A program made the translations under genes and the position numbers. This document shows, in pieces, positions 9,095 to 21,069 of a stretch of DNA of 31,650 nt. The DNA is taken from positions 1-31,650 of the forward strand of contig JNEM01008558.1 of the NCBI GenBank assembly GCA_000697335.1, read 5' to 3'. Each line of letters opens with the position of its first letter. Positions within the stretch are counted from its first letter, which is position 1. Below the pieces are notes generated by a model. The model ran no database searches. It was not told the origin of the DNA and saw only the letters and a list, made by a program, of their open reading frames with translations. This stretch comes from Conidiobolus incongruus B7586 (lineage: Eukaryota; Entomophthoromycota; Entomophthoromycetes; Entomophthorales; Conidiobolaceae).

Positions 9095-10948
9095 ATGGTT
9101 TTACGTTTCCCAGTCCATTCAACCGTTCGTCATTCTTTATCTTCCAAAATTTTTGTTAGACAACCATCAACCTTCAATGCACTTCATAACTATCAAAATA
9201 AGGTAGGTTCCTTTACGCCTCACCGCTTCTCTTCAACCACCTCCCACCCAGCTAAGACCTTCACCTTATCTCGTGGCGTTGCTGCTGTCACTCTTGCTGG
9301 TTTAGGTTATTCTATCTACACTCTCAGCACTGCTGCCAATCCTGTTCACAATCTCAATTCCAACTCCAACTCACCTCTTGCATCAACTGATCCCCGAGTT
9401 GCTTTCGAACACAAATCACTTCCTGATCTATTACTCTCTTTATTAGTTTATAAAATGTGTTCTTTCCCAACTTTAATGGAAGCTTCTCCTACTATTTTGT
9501 CCATTTTAGAGACTTTGCATATTTCAGCTCCTGCTTACTGGTTAATTAAAAAAACTATTTTCCATCAATTCTGTGGTGGTGAAACTCGTGAAGAAGTTGT
9601 CCCCTTTATGCAAGAACTTAAAAAATCTGGCATTGGATCTATTTTAGATTTCTCTATTGAAGCCGATTTGAATACATCCACTTCCAATATGACTCCTGAA
9701 CAGCTTAGTGAATTAGCTAACAAGCATTCCGACTCAGTCGCTGACCAATACTGCCAAGCTGTCGTAACTGCTTCTAACCTTCCTGGCAGTTTCATTGCTA
9801 TCAAGGTCACTGGTTTGGCCTCTCCATCCTTATTGGAAAAAGCTAATGCTATCCAACATTTCCTTCGTAACTCATTCTTACTCGCTGATATCAAGCAAAC
9901 TGGTCACTTGACCCGTAAGCAATTTGAACAAATTGTTTCCAAACTGCCAGGCGCTACTCCCGAATTGATCAAGAAGGTTACTCTCAAGGCTGACCCCAAC
10001 AATAAGAATTCCATTGACTGGATTGATTATCAACGCTCTTTGTCCATGTTATCTGAAGACAGCTCTGCTTTGTTCATTGGACCCAATGCTCATGTTGAAG
10101 CCCATACTAAATCCGATGATATTCACTGGGATGTCAACTTCTTCTCCAAACAAGAAAGTGAAGATATGGGCAAATTGGTCAAGCGTTTGAACGATATTTG
10201 TGATGCTGCTCAATCCAAGAATGTCAGACTCATGGTTGATGCTGAACAATCCTATTTCCAATCTACCATTGATCTTGTTGCTACAGAACTGAGCATGAAG
10301 TACAACACTACTGAAACACCAATTCTCTTCAATACTTACCAAATGTACTTGAAGGAATCTTACGATAAGTTGCGTAATGATTTGATCAGAGCCAAACGTT
10401 ATGGCTTCTCTTTTGGTGCCAAGTTGGTCCGTGGTGCTTACATGGTCAGCGAACGCAAGCGTGCTGCTGAACTTGGATTGCCCGATATCATTCAAGACAC
10501 AATTGAAGATACTCATCGTGACTATAACCGCGGTGTTGAACTTCTCCTCACTGAGCTTGCTGCTAATAAGGAGCAAAAGACTCTTGTCAAAGGTCAAGCT
10601 ACCCCCATCACCTTCATGGTTGCCTCTCACAATGTTGAATCCGTTTCCAAGACTTGTGAATTGATGTCCGAACTTGGATTGAATCCTTCTGAAGGTCATG
10701 TCTTGTTTGGTCAATTGATGGGCATGCAAGATCACACCACTTATGCTTTGGGACGTCATGGCTATAGTGCTTACAAATATATTCCCTATGGTCCCGTTGC
10801 TGAAGTCATGCCTTACCTCATACGTAGAGCTCAAGAAAATTCTGCAGTTTTGACTGGTGTTACTCGCGAACAAGACTTGTTGATTGCTGAGATTAAATCA
10901 AGACTTTTTGGTGCTTCCGCTCCCTCCGTCACTCCCTCAACCGCCTAA
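9095..10948 (+). CDS. PRODH: Proline dehydrogenase, mitochondrial, with EF-hand-like insert
   Basis: FAD enzyme of the inner mitochondrial membrane that oxidises proline to pyrroline-5-carboxylate and passes electrons to ubiquinone (PUT1/PRODH family). Single exon of 617 residues. The ATG at 9095 is preceded by a TATA box and AATTAA. Residues 1-58 are basic, serine/threonine-rich and almost free of acidic residues, a mitochondrial presequence. A hydrophobic stretch at 61-80 could anchor or precede cleavage. The TIM-barrel domain follows, with LMVDAEQSYFQ (379-389), YQMYLKESYD (415-424), GAKLVRGAYM (441-450), MVASHN (508-513), FGQLMGM (538-544), and YGPVAEVMPYLIRRAQENS (565-583), whose Arg577-Arg578 pair is the expected proline carboxylate-binding element. 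Between barrel parts, residues about 258-318 resemble a pair of EF-hands: loop DIKQTGHLTRKQ (265-276) is degenerate, and DPNNKNSIDWID (300-311) keeps Asp1, Asn3, Ile8, Asp9 and an acidic last position. EF-hand-like inserts occur in some eukaryotic PRODHs; calcium control is inference. Codon use is biased towards strong expression. Confidence 0.95.
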   Translation: MVLRFPVHSTVRHSLSSKIFVRQPSTFNALHNYQNKVGSFTPHRFSSTTSHPAKTFTLSRGVAAVTLAGLGYSIYTLSTAANPVHNLNSNSNSPLASTDPRVAFEHKSLPDLLLSLLVYKMCSFPTLMEASPTILSILETLHISAPAYWLIKKTIFHQFCGGETREEVVPFMQELKKSGIGSILDFSIEADLNTSTSNMTPEQLSELANKHSDSVADQYCQAVVTASNLPGSFIAIKVTGLASPSLLEKANAIQHFLRNSFLLADIKQTGHLTRKQFEQIVSKLPGATPELIKKVTLKADPNNKNSIDWIDYQRSLSMLSEDSSALFIGPNAHVEAHTKSDDIHWDVNFFSKQESEDMGKLVKRLNDICDAAQSKNVRLMVDAEQSYFQSTIDLVATELSMKYNTTETPILFNTYQMYLKESYDKLRNDLIRAKRYGFSFGAKLVRGAYMVSERKRAAELGLPDIIQDTIEDTHRDYNRGVELLLTELAANKEQKTLVKGQATPITFMVASHNVESVSKTCELMSELGLNPSEGHVLFGQLMGMQDHTTYALGRHGYSAYKYIPYGPVAEVMPYLIRRAQENSAVLTGVTREQDLLIAEIKSRLFGASAPSVTPSTA

Positions 10949-13010
10949 TACTTTTTCCAATTTCCTCTCCTCTACTCTCCAATTGTAATTAACACTATTC
11001 TAACTCACCCAACACCTATTTTTACATCTATCTCAAAAGATGGAGCAATTATATTTATTACTAAGGAATGTGAATGACTGAATTCAACAATTTTGAATTT
11101 TGGCTATTGGTGGCACGCTCTCCACTCTCGATCAATTTCCAATAACTTTCAGGCCAAATTAGTCATCTGTTTTTCCATTCTCGGCAACCAATTGCAACTT
11201 CTCATCCATTCCGCCAAAACCCAAAAATCATTTTAAAAATTAACCAATTAATCTCAATTTAATTTGACCGAATAATTTCAAAACGTGTACCTACGTCTTC
11301 ACAATTATTTCAATAAACGCAAATGTTATATTAGATTATCACAATAATATCACTATCTTACCAATATTTCCAACTAACCACTTCTTCCAAACTGAGTTTA
11401 TCTTTCAATTCTAATTTTAGTCATCCGAATTTAGTTTCAATTCAATTTTATTCATTAAAATTACACAAAGACCTTAATTAGAATTTTGAGAAAACTCACA
11501 TTGAAAAAATTGCTCAAAATTTTTCACCCCTTATTCGGTTCAAGTTCAATTATTATTATGCTAATTTTGAACAATAATGAATCATCATAAAATCATTTAA
11601 TGCACTTTAAATTGTCATCATAATTCAATTTATCAGTAATGAAAATTTTAAATTATTTCAAGTTTCATCATTTTTTTACAAATTGGCGGTAAAAATAATG
11701 ATATATTGGATTTTACTACTATTGGTTCAAAGGTTTGAAAATTTAATACTGATTTCAGATTTTTTAATAATTTTTAATATAAAATAGATCATTAGTAAAT
11801 TCGATGATTTATTAGATTTCCTAATATAGTAATCTTTTGGAATAGGTTCTAGAAATTAAACTTTATTGAATAATGTTTGTAAATCGATGAGTTAATCGTT
11901 AAGATCCTTTTAACTCGATTAACTATATCAGAAAATTTGATTTGTATTTAAAATTATATAAATATTTTCAATTTTTACGTCATACTCTGTGAATATTAAT
12001 ATGGAATTATTAAAAACATTGATTTCATTATTATTTGTTAAAGTATTATTTTTTGATAATTTTATCACTATATATCTAATAATGATTGACTAGAATAAAA
12101 TTAATTATATACATTTTCTTAATAAACAGCTTATAAATAAATTTATTTAATTTTTTATCAATAACTAGATAAGAAATTTACTTAATATCAAGCATTTACC
12201 AAGAATAATCAATTCATTAATTCAAACTTGATAAAAGTATTGAAAGATAAGATAAAATTTTATCAGATATAAATAAATTATGATTTAGTAAATTGATAAA
12301 TTAAGTAAATTTTTGAAATTCTATAAAAATTTTCTAACTCAGTGTATATTTCCTTTATATATAATCATGAAAAAAATTATTGGATATTTTGTTAATTTTT
12401 TAATATTAATAGGGTATGACAATTGTTGTCAACAATTAAAAATTAAGTTAATATAGTTTTATGAAAAGAATATGATTTTTATTTAAAAAAAGATTATATT
12501 ATATATTCAATTCAACTGAAAATATGTATCATCATTTAAATTTATTTTATATTACAAAATATTTTTACATTATTATATGTAAGATATATTTTTGTGAATT
12601 GTGAAAATAATATATTATAGTTTTTGAAAAATGTTGACATATGTATTATCTGATATGTGCTTAACTAATTATGAAATTGAGTAAAAATTCAACTTTTTGT
12701 ACAAATTCAGTAATATTATAAATCCATCTAGAGTAATCTAATCTATTAATTCCTATAATTTTAATGTCAACATTGAATAAGAATGAAAAAACACAAGGGG
12801 AACTATAGTAAACAGCAATTATAAATTTGAAAAATTGAAATTGTAATTTGATTGAATTGTTAATTCCAATTAATATTACCTTGAATTTAAAATAATGGGA
12901 AATTTTTTAATTTCTGTTTTTTCAAATATATTATTAGTTTGAAATAAATAAATATATACAAAGTTAATAGGAAATTATATATTTTTAATATATATATATA
13001 TATATATATA
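10949..13010. other. AT-rich intergenic sequence
   Basis: PRODH 3' region, then about 2 kb without a recognisable gene. The first 600 bp are less AT-rich but contain no frame I can support. A (TA)11 tract ends it at 12989-13010, beside the mariner remnant. Confidence 0.55.
12989..13010. repeat. (TA)11 microsatellite
   Basis: Uninterrupted TA dinucleotides directly before the 5' end of the mariner remnant. Mariner elements insert at TA, so the tract may have been the target or have grown from the duplicated TA. Confidence 0.85.
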
Positions 13011-13035
13011 TTAGTTTTTTTGATTAAAAAATTAA
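13011..13035 (+). repeat. Possible 5' terminal inverted repeat of the mariner
   Basis: TTTTTTTGATTAAAAAATTAA matches, with one or two gaps, the reverse complement of 14143-14167 (TTTTTTGCAATTAAAAATAA). Both are low-complexity, so the match could be chance. Confidence 0.3.
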
Positions 13036-14142
13036 CTTTTTAAAATTGGTTGTTTAATTTAATTATGCTTAAACCAAATAGTAATCATCAAAAGTTTTTT
13101 ATTTTGGTATTAGTAAAACTTAACCATAAACCCTTTAAAATTATTTAAAATTTACAAGCAGCTTTTGGTAATAAAGTATTATCTAAATCAACAATTTATT
13201 ACTAGGTAAATTACTTTAAAACTAAGAGAGAAATTATTCAAAACCTGTTAAAATCTAGAAAACTAACTTTAACTGTTATTCTTTTAATTGTAAATAGAGT
13301 GAAAAAATATATTGAAAAGCACCTTTTTATTTCAGCTAGAGAATTATCTAAACACTTTAATATTAGTTTTACAAGTATTTTATATATTTTAAAGTTTAAA
13401 CTAAAATTAATAAATAAAAATATAAAATAAGTACCTTATAATTTAATTAAAGCTTAAAAAAACTAGAGTAGCTATTGTTAAATAAAACCTATTGAAATAT
13501 TACTAGAAGCTTAAACTTTTACAATAAATAATTACAATTGATGAATCTTAAATCTTTATATATAATCCTTTACTAAAACACAAATTAAAATACTAGATTA
13601 AGCTAAATTAACCCCCTCTACAAATCCCTTTAAATAAGTATTTTATTAATAAGTGAATGCTAATTATTGTAATAGATTATAATGGTATATGCTATTCTTA
13701 TTTAGTTCCTAAAGGAAAATCAATTAATAATAAACTATATATTGTTTTTTTAAATAAAAGTATTTTTAATTGGTGTTCTCAATATAATTTGAGAAAACCT
13801 ATTATTTTACATGATAATTATAAAATACATAAATCTAAAGCTGTAAAAAACTTTCTAATTAAAAATAACTGGAAAAAACTACCACATCTAGTATATTCCC
13901 TTGATTATAACCTATGTGATTATAATTGCTTTAGGTAATTAAAAAACCAGCTTACAGGAAAGAAAATTTCTGCAGGAAAATTTAATTAGTTTGTAAAACA
14001 TCAAATTTTAGTTTTAATAAAAAGAACTGTTTTTTAAGTGTTAAAAGTTTGCTAAAAGTATAGCAAAAAGTTATTAATAATAAAAGAAACTATTAAATTT
14101 ATATTATATATTTATTTTTATATATCATATATTCAAATGTTT

Positions 14143-14167
14143 ATTTATTTTTAATTGCAAAAAATTC
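14143..14167 (-). repeat. Possible 3' terminal inverted repeat of the mariner
   Basis: Counterpart of 13011-13035; lies about 60 bp past the last recognisable transposase-like residues. Weak support for the same reason. Confidence 0.3.
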
Positions 14168-17053
14168 CCATTATTAAAAATACAGAGTAATATTATTACA
14201 AGTAAAAAGGAGATTTAGTAAGAATATATACATCCCACTTATATAAGAGAGTTTGTTCCATTTAAGAGATTATATACTTTATCATAAGAGATTACATAAT
14301 AAATCAAATAAAAATTGAATTTGATTATTTTAAAATAATATTGTAAAATAAGTTTAAAATTATTACCTTTTAGTATATATATCATTTCCAAACAAAACAA
14401 TAATCAAGTTTAATATATGTATATCAGAATACTGACTCAAATATCATAAATTAACCAATTTCAATATATATGCAATGATAAACATATATTTATTAGATGT
14501 TAAGTTTATTGGACAAAATATAAAACAAATATGAAAATCAGTTTAACGTAGTAGTAGTTATTATAAATTATCATTTTTTCGAATCATAATAACTTGAGGT
14601 ATATAATCAGATTACATAAATATTAATCATTTGAATAATAACTGAAAAGTATATGTTTTATATAATCAATATCATAAATTTAGTATTATTTGCAAAGTAA
14701 TATGTATATTTGATTTTAATTCAGATTATGTTATTAGTTATCAGAATAATTTAAAATATTTAATATATTATGAGACTGAAAGATGAAATAATATTACATA
14801 ATAAAATTGATTCAATATCATTAATTTTGATAGCAAAATTCTTATTCTAATGTTGTTTAATTAATTGTTAAAAATAACTCAAAGATAGAAATATGAAAAT
14901 ATGAAATTTAAAGAATGATATTTTAAGAAACAAGCATTTTTGTAATATATTATGAATAGGATAATAGCACCAACTGGTTCATTATGAGAGTTATTATTGT
15001 CTTTATTCTTTGATATCATCAAACCTTTAATATCATTTTCCTTATCCAAATTTAAGGGAATTGAAAAAAATTAAAATTTATTAGGTATGAATAAATACTG
15101 ATTGTTATGTTGTATATTCATTATAAAATTTCTGATTGAACACATCACTCAATTCTATTTAAAATATTCATTTTTAACAAAGTATAAAAAATAATATGAA
15201 TAATTCTAAATAAGGTATTGCCTTGTTGTAAAAGGGACCAAATTATCAAATAGGGTTGATTTGTTTGTCAATTATTAGATTTATTATAAGTGTACAATCC
15301 TACAAGCGAACGTATTAGTATTGATAAATATTATAAGTGATTGATGATAATTCGGACTCATTTTCTATCTCTATCTAAATATCTTTGCTTCAATCGAATT
15401 CAAAGCTTTGATAATATATAGTAACTCAGAACCAAGAATCAGTCATATTAACCAAACAACAATAAAATAATATAAATATTTGATATTTACTTAAATATAC
15501 TATAAATACTTCGTTTATTTAAATAAATTATATGCACTCTATCTAATGGTATAAGAATAAGATTTACATTTTTTAGACACTGGTATTATTAAAATTTAAA
15601 TATAATATCAATTTAACAACTAATGAAGATTACTTTTCTACTAGGAAAATTTGAAATCATCTTTGAATGAGGAAAATACCAAACCTAAAATATTATTAAA
15701 TTAAGCGTATAACAAATTTAAAAATCAACGTCGTTATTGATTCTATATACCATATTTATCTAAAGATTTTTATTAGAGTGCATTATACAGCGAAAACAAT
15801 ATTTTTTATTTCTTAATATAAATACATAAAATATTCTCAATGAGCGATACTTAGGTTATTTGTAAAAATTCAATCAAATATCAAATATCAAATATATCAT
15901 GACTAATAATTTAGATAAATTTTGAATATTTTTATATACATTACTTATAATGAACTCTAATTATTTACAAAATGTGGTGTATAAAATGGAGTAAATAAAA
16001 CTTTTTACAGTAATTTTTATATACAGAATTTCTAGTCTAATATTCACAATTGCTTATCAATTTTTCAACTAAGGAAATTTGCGCATTCAATCTAGTACTT
16101 CTAAATATCAAATCCTATAATACTATTATAAAATATAAAATATATCTTAAATTCTTTGATTAATAATGTAAAATATTTTTTTATCATTTTGATTAAGTTA
16201 AAAAAATCCTCATTAACAAAAGTGAGTGAAAGTATTAAATTGTCAGTTTCTATTTTTAAGATTCTGAACCATCGTAAATTTCTTACATCATTTCAATTTT
16301 CTAAAAATTTGTTTCTAAAATTATTATATTTAATAACATTAAATTTTTCATTAATATACAAACTTGAATTTTAATTCAAATTTTAAATAAAAATTTTTTT
16401 TAATCTATTATAATGCTTTCAATTTCACATTAAATACTCATATTAGTACTCTTCATTCATTAGAATATTCGAATTTAAATACTATAATTAGTAAATTTTC
16501 AAATAAAAAGTAAATTCTAAAAATATATTTATATTGTCTGCGAAAATATTGTGCAAAATATAAAAATATAATTTATACTTTGGTTGAATTGTTTTAAATA
16601 TGATATAATAATATCTAATCTTACTGATTTATTTTGATATACACTACTAGTTTTAAAATCAATATATTTATTTATATTGATCATCTTTGGCTATATTTTG
16701 ATTGTATATAAGCATATTAACTCTATTTATCTCCTGAAAGAAGGAATTTTGATGTGAAATTTCTTTTAATTGAAATAAATTTTCTCATGGTAATAAACAT
16801 TATGACGTTTGATGAATATTGAAAAATGTGATATTAATTGGCTATAATATAGAATACAAATTAGATGCATTTATTCACGAAAAAAAAATAAAAAAATAAT
16901 TAAAATTTTGTATATTAAATAAAAAATAATTCGATTATTGGTTACTACCAAAAATAGAAAATGGATGTGTGATAAATTAAATTTATCTAATTTAAGTTGG
17001 ATGAATTTAATTCATTAGAAGAGTTAAATTGGACAAGAATTGGGTTTGGTTTC

Positions 17054-17114
17054 TTTTGGTTTGGTTTTGATTAAATAGCTTTCAAAGTTATTGGATTGGT
17101 TTGGTTTAAATAGC
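17054..17114 (+). repeat. Direct repeat of TTGGTTTGGTTT...AAATAGC in the Dip1 promoter
   Basis: TTTTGGTTTGGTTTTGATTAAATAGC at 17054-17079 and ATTGGTTTGGTTTAAATAGC at 17095-17114 are two copies of one G/T-rich box, 115-175 bp before the start codon. They may be a binding site; nothing is known of the factor. Confidence 0.4.
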
Positions 17115-17136
17115 AGACACTTGGTCAGTTTTATTC

Positions 17137-17144
17137 TTTATATA
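17137..17144 (+). promoter_or_regulatory. Candidate TATA box of the Dip1 homologue
   Basis: TTTATATA lies about 85 bp before the ATG and is followed by a C/T-rich leader (CCTTACTAACAACACAC...), the same layout as at PRODH. Confidence 0.45.
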
Positions 17145-17228
17145 CCTTACTAACAACACACTTTCATACTATCCTTTTGGTCTATAACTATCTATTGCTC
17201 TCTTCTATAATTCTAACCTACTTTGTCT

Positions 17229-18606
17229 ATGGCTACTTTTGAATTACCCCAGGACTTAGCTCAGCTTCATGACATTATCTCCAATAATTATAAAATATCG
17301 AGTAAAGATTGTTTACCCATACCTGAGCAAACCAAACGACTCTTCAACATTGTTGAGAGAGGAATTAGCTTAATATCTACAAGTTCGGGTAATTCTTTTA
17401 TAATGTCACTCATTTTTAAATAATATTAACATATTATTATTATTTATATTAGAATTAAATACTGTTGATTATAATAACAAAAAGGAAATTGCAGAAGTAC
17501 TATTAAATTCTAAATTATTTTCTTCTCAATTAAAAAGAATTATTCCTTTTTTAATAATTAAAGGAGCTGTTACTAACCCAAGCGACGAAGTAATATTATA
17601 TTAATTAATTTGATATAGCTTTAATTAAAATGTTTATCTTTAGTTTTATGGTAGTTTATGGTTGGTATACACAATTATTTACCAAGCTATATCATTCAAT
17701 AGCGAATGGATACCTCAACTTACTCAAGCTCATTATGTTTATAAATTAACCAAAGAAATTAGAGAACCTATTGACGGCAGGTTGGAATTACCAGCTGTTC
17801 AATTGCTTCAACTAATATGCTCTAATACTACCTTAAATACTACTGATCAAAGTAATATATTGGTATATCTTTATTCTACATTCTTATTAACTCGTGTCTA
17901 TCTAGGTTATTTGAATCAAAAACTGGTTGATTATTTATTTGATATGGTGGATTTTTTAAGAGATAAGGATGATGTACTTGAAGAACAGCTTATTCAGCTC
18001 ATTCTAGTAATTCATCATCAATTTAACTTAACCCAGTCATTGAAGAGTAATTCTATGATAATAACACCGGCATCTAGCCCCACATGCCATCCTGAACAAT
18101 TGTTAGATGATGATATACCTAATCAAATCACTTGCGAAACTTCATCTAAACCCACCATCATATTATCAACTATCAAGTCTAAATTTTCTACCTCAAAAAC
18201 CTTCGGAGAAGGATTAATATTTCTATTGAACCGAGCAACCGATTCATTCGTTCAATCTACCATTTTAAAATTTTTAATCGATGTTTTCAACTACAAGCCA
18301 ACAAGCCAATACTTCTATACTAATGATCTACACGTATTGGTCGACATCATCATTCGCCAATTAAACAATTTATGTTCAAGTTCTGATCAAGTGGTATTGG
18401 ATTATTTAAACTGTCTCTACACCTTACTTCCTAACTCGCAATATACTCACTACTTTTACAAGTTCAATGAAATTGAAGCTTTATTGCAGCACTTAGCTGA
18501 ATTAGAAATTTCCGATCATCACCATGATCTATGCTCCAAAATCCAACGTCAAGCTTATAATCTACTAATTCAACTAGATGATTTAAAATCAAAGTTTCAT
18601 TGCTAA
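17229..18606 (+). CDS. DIP1: Dip1/Ldb17/SPIN90 (WISH) family Arp2/3 activator
   Basis: Family members activate Arp2/3 complex without a pre-existing filament, producing linear actin seeds that start branched networks at endocytic sites. Three exons: 17229-17388, 17453-17589 and 17644-18606, joined in frame (introns 64 and 54 nt, GTAATT...TATTAG and GTAATA...TTTAG), giving 419 residues. ATG at 17229 is the first in the frame; upstream codons include only a TTG. The protein is alpha-helical throughout, as expected of the armadillo-like domain. The diagnostic stretch is FGEGLIFLLNRATD (286-299), ILKFLIDVF (306-314) and YFYTNDLHVLVDIIIRQL (322-339), matching the LNR...LQ.LILKFLY.LF...FFYTNDL.VLVD..IR block of the SPIN90/Ldb17 leucine-rich domain. 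A polar, probably disordered insert lies at about 235-275. There is no SH3 domain, so it resembles fungal Dip1/Ldb17 rather than animal SPIN90. Length is close to S. pombe Dip1. Confidence 0.88.
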
Positions 18607-21069
18607 CTTATCACATAGCAATATTCTCTCATTGCATAATTTAATATACTTTTCTATAAGCTGGACTACTAATTAGTTAATACAAGTTCTTGTTGAGCTA
18701 ATAAATCTTATTTTAATCTTACTTTAAACATTTACATTTTATTTTTCAAATGTACTCTATTAATTTTTGAGTTTCATATATATTAATATTTCATTATCAC
18801 TTAACATTTATCCCAAAAAAATCAATCAAATAATATAATATTAATTTATTCAGCCCTTTTATTTAATTTAATCACAAATGATAATAATAATAAAATATTT
18901 TACAAAGCCTCCATAATAATTATATCTTTGAACAGATATCAGACCATGAATACAAATTTTGAATGCAAAATTCTTGAATCCACTAAATCACCTCAATCCC
19001 GTTATTCTACCTCCCACTCCATATGACCACCCCTGAGTTTAAATCCACAATCTCAAGTTCAATTTCATTTCTCCAATTTAGGCAAAATTTAATACACCTC
19101 AATTAACTCTTTCCTCATAACGCTTTATTTAAACAGCACCAGTTGAATTACTGTTTATGTCCTATTTGGTCTTATATTCTTAATTTACTCGACTTGGCTT
19201 AATCTCATTATCTCATCAGATTTATCAGTAACATTCAATAAATGACAAGATTTTGAAATCTAATAAAGATTGAAATTAATATTTAACATATCGGATTGGA
19301 TAATATAGTACAAATAATAATGTACATTATTTTGGAATATTTATAAAATGTATAGATTTAATTATTAAAAGAAACTTAATAATGTCAAATTATTTTAGTC
19401 AGTTATTATTTTTTTTTGAAAATTGACTAATGATTGTATTTTAAATTAAAATTTTATTGAAATTCAATTAATAAACTCCAATAATTCAATATGTAAATGA
19501 AATATTTAAAATTTTAATTTTATATATTAGGTTAATAACCTTGCCTTATAAAATATTCAAATATATATATATATATGAAATTATTTAATTCATATTAAAA
19601 ATAAAAGAATTTTATCATTTTAACTTGTAAAATCAATAAAATTTTTAGCTATTCAGAATTCAATAATAATCTCTTATACTCATTGGTATAAAATTTTATT
19701 AAAAAAATTTAATAGACTTTAAATGATCAATTACTCTAAATTTATTCACTATATTTAAAGTTAAATATATTGAAACGAAATTAATTAAGCTGAGACAAAA
19801 ATTATATTTCATTACCTTTGAAATAGATAAATTAATCATTTGAAATAAAATTGGTCAGAGTTAAAATTTTAAAGCAAAAATGTATTATTATCTTAGATCA
19901 AAAGACTTATGTAATATCTTACTAATTGCACACTGAACTGACACACCTTATTTATATTGGCATTTACTACTATTCTCCAATATTTGTTAACTATAATTGG
20001 AATTGAAATAATAAACGTGGTAATGTATTTTTACTAAAGATTCAACAATAATAAAGTTTTTAAGATTTGGATTAAAAAAATAAAATTTTTTTCATAGTAT
20101 TACAAAACATAAGGTTATACATAATATAAGTATTATCGCTTTTAATTCATATATTTTATAAAATTTGGCGTTTAATTAATATAATTGAATGGTTAATAAA
20201 TTAATTAATTATTTTTATAGAATTTTCACCTAAAAAATTATTTTAAAATGATATCAAGTTAATTATGATATAAATTCTTTACTAAAATCATACATTGTTA
20301 TTTAATAAAATCACTTAATATCAGGTTTAGGTATGTGTTGACATGCTAACAATTATAAGGTTTATAATAAATTTTGATTTTTTATAAGTGATTAGTTAAA
20401 TGAAATCAAAATATTTTGTATATAATATTTTGTTGTTAAATTGTTTAAAAATAATCGGATTTAACTATATTGGTTTAATAATTAGAGAATTAATTCATTT
20501 CTAATAACTTGAGCCAAAAATTAGGATTTATTTTATTTTATTTTAAATCGAATTTATATAGAATAATTTTTATTGTATGATCGACCAAAATAAGATAGTA
20601 ACAAAAGTATTATAAATTATTTTATACTTGATAGATTACTAAGCAGTCGGGAATTAGAAGATCAAAGATATTATCATAATTTCATATATATATATATATA
20701 TATATATTCCAAATACATAACTAAAGGTAAATTGAACTAAGTAAAGAAAAGCATATAATAAATATAGTAGTCCTTTGATTACATCACAAACTAGAAAAAT
20801 CATATAGGAAAAATAAAAATTGAATAATTCCAAGTCAACAATAACCAATAAAAAAACTGGATTGAAATTTATAAATGGAATGGATCACACTATTTTTCAA
20901 TTTAAACTTCCTCTTTCATTTTAAACTTCTATTAAAATTATTATTGTTATTATTTAATATTAAAATAAATTTGTTATATTGTTTAATCTTTTTTAAATTT
21001 GGTAATTTAATTAATATTTATAGTGTTTTATTCAGATCTAATTAGTAATCTGTTTATTTTAGATTTATA
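18607..21069. other. AT-rich intergenic sequence between Dip1 and LIS1
   Basis: No gene recognised. A less AT-rich patch at about 18950-19200 has no supportable frame. Contains (AT)8 at 19561-19576 and (AT)12 at 20684-20707. Confidence 0.55.
20684..20707. repeat. (AT)12 microsatellite
   Basis: Perfect AT dinucleotide run 360 bp upstream of LIS1; a likely length-variable locus. Confidence 0.85.

Larger units (their letters stand above)
13011..14167 (+). mobile_element. Decayed mariner (Tc1/mariner superfamily) DNA transposon
   Basis: A broken cut-and-paste transposase runs from an ATG at 13065 to about 14090. N-terminal part: AFGNKVLSKSTIYY resembles the second helix-turn-helix (STVYRW in mariners), then ISARELSKHFNIS. 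C-terminal part (13657-13938 is the longest open piece): VIDYNG with the first catalytic Asp, LHDNYKIHKS with the second, and SLDYNLCDYNCFR with the third; 34 residues separate the second and third Asp, the D34D spacing of mariners. Several in-frame stops and at least one frame change near 13455 disable it. Many stops fall where mariners have Trp or Gln. Ends are uncertain: TTAGTTTTTTTGATTAAAAA at 13011-13030 and the reverse complement of 14146-14167 (AATTTTTTGCAATTAAAAA) look like eroded terminal inverted repeats. Size, about 1.15 kb, is slightly below the usual 1.3 kb. The copy is inactive and AT-rich, so old. Confidence 0.88.
14168..17228. other. AT-rich intergenic sequence upstream of Dip1
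   Basis: No gene recognised in 3 kb. The short open frame at 16156-16374 starts without ATG and has the K/I/L/F/S composition expected of translated AT-rich DNA. The last 230 bp are the Dip1 promoter. Confidence 0.55.

Noticed and set aside
10049-10873. 274-residue frame antisense to PRODH
   Set aside because: Mirror of a codon-biased gene; no family resemblance and the sense strand is clearly PRODH.
13657-13938. 93-residue open frame as a stand-alone gene
   Set aside because: It is the best-preserved part of a mariner transposase, not an independent gene.
16156-16374. 72-residue frame
   Set aside because: Begins without ATG and is composed of K, I, L, F, S and N as expected from AT-rich noise.
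20654-20848. 64-residue minus-strand frame with an IYIYIY run
   Set aside because: Produced by the (AT)12 microsatellite; no coding signal.
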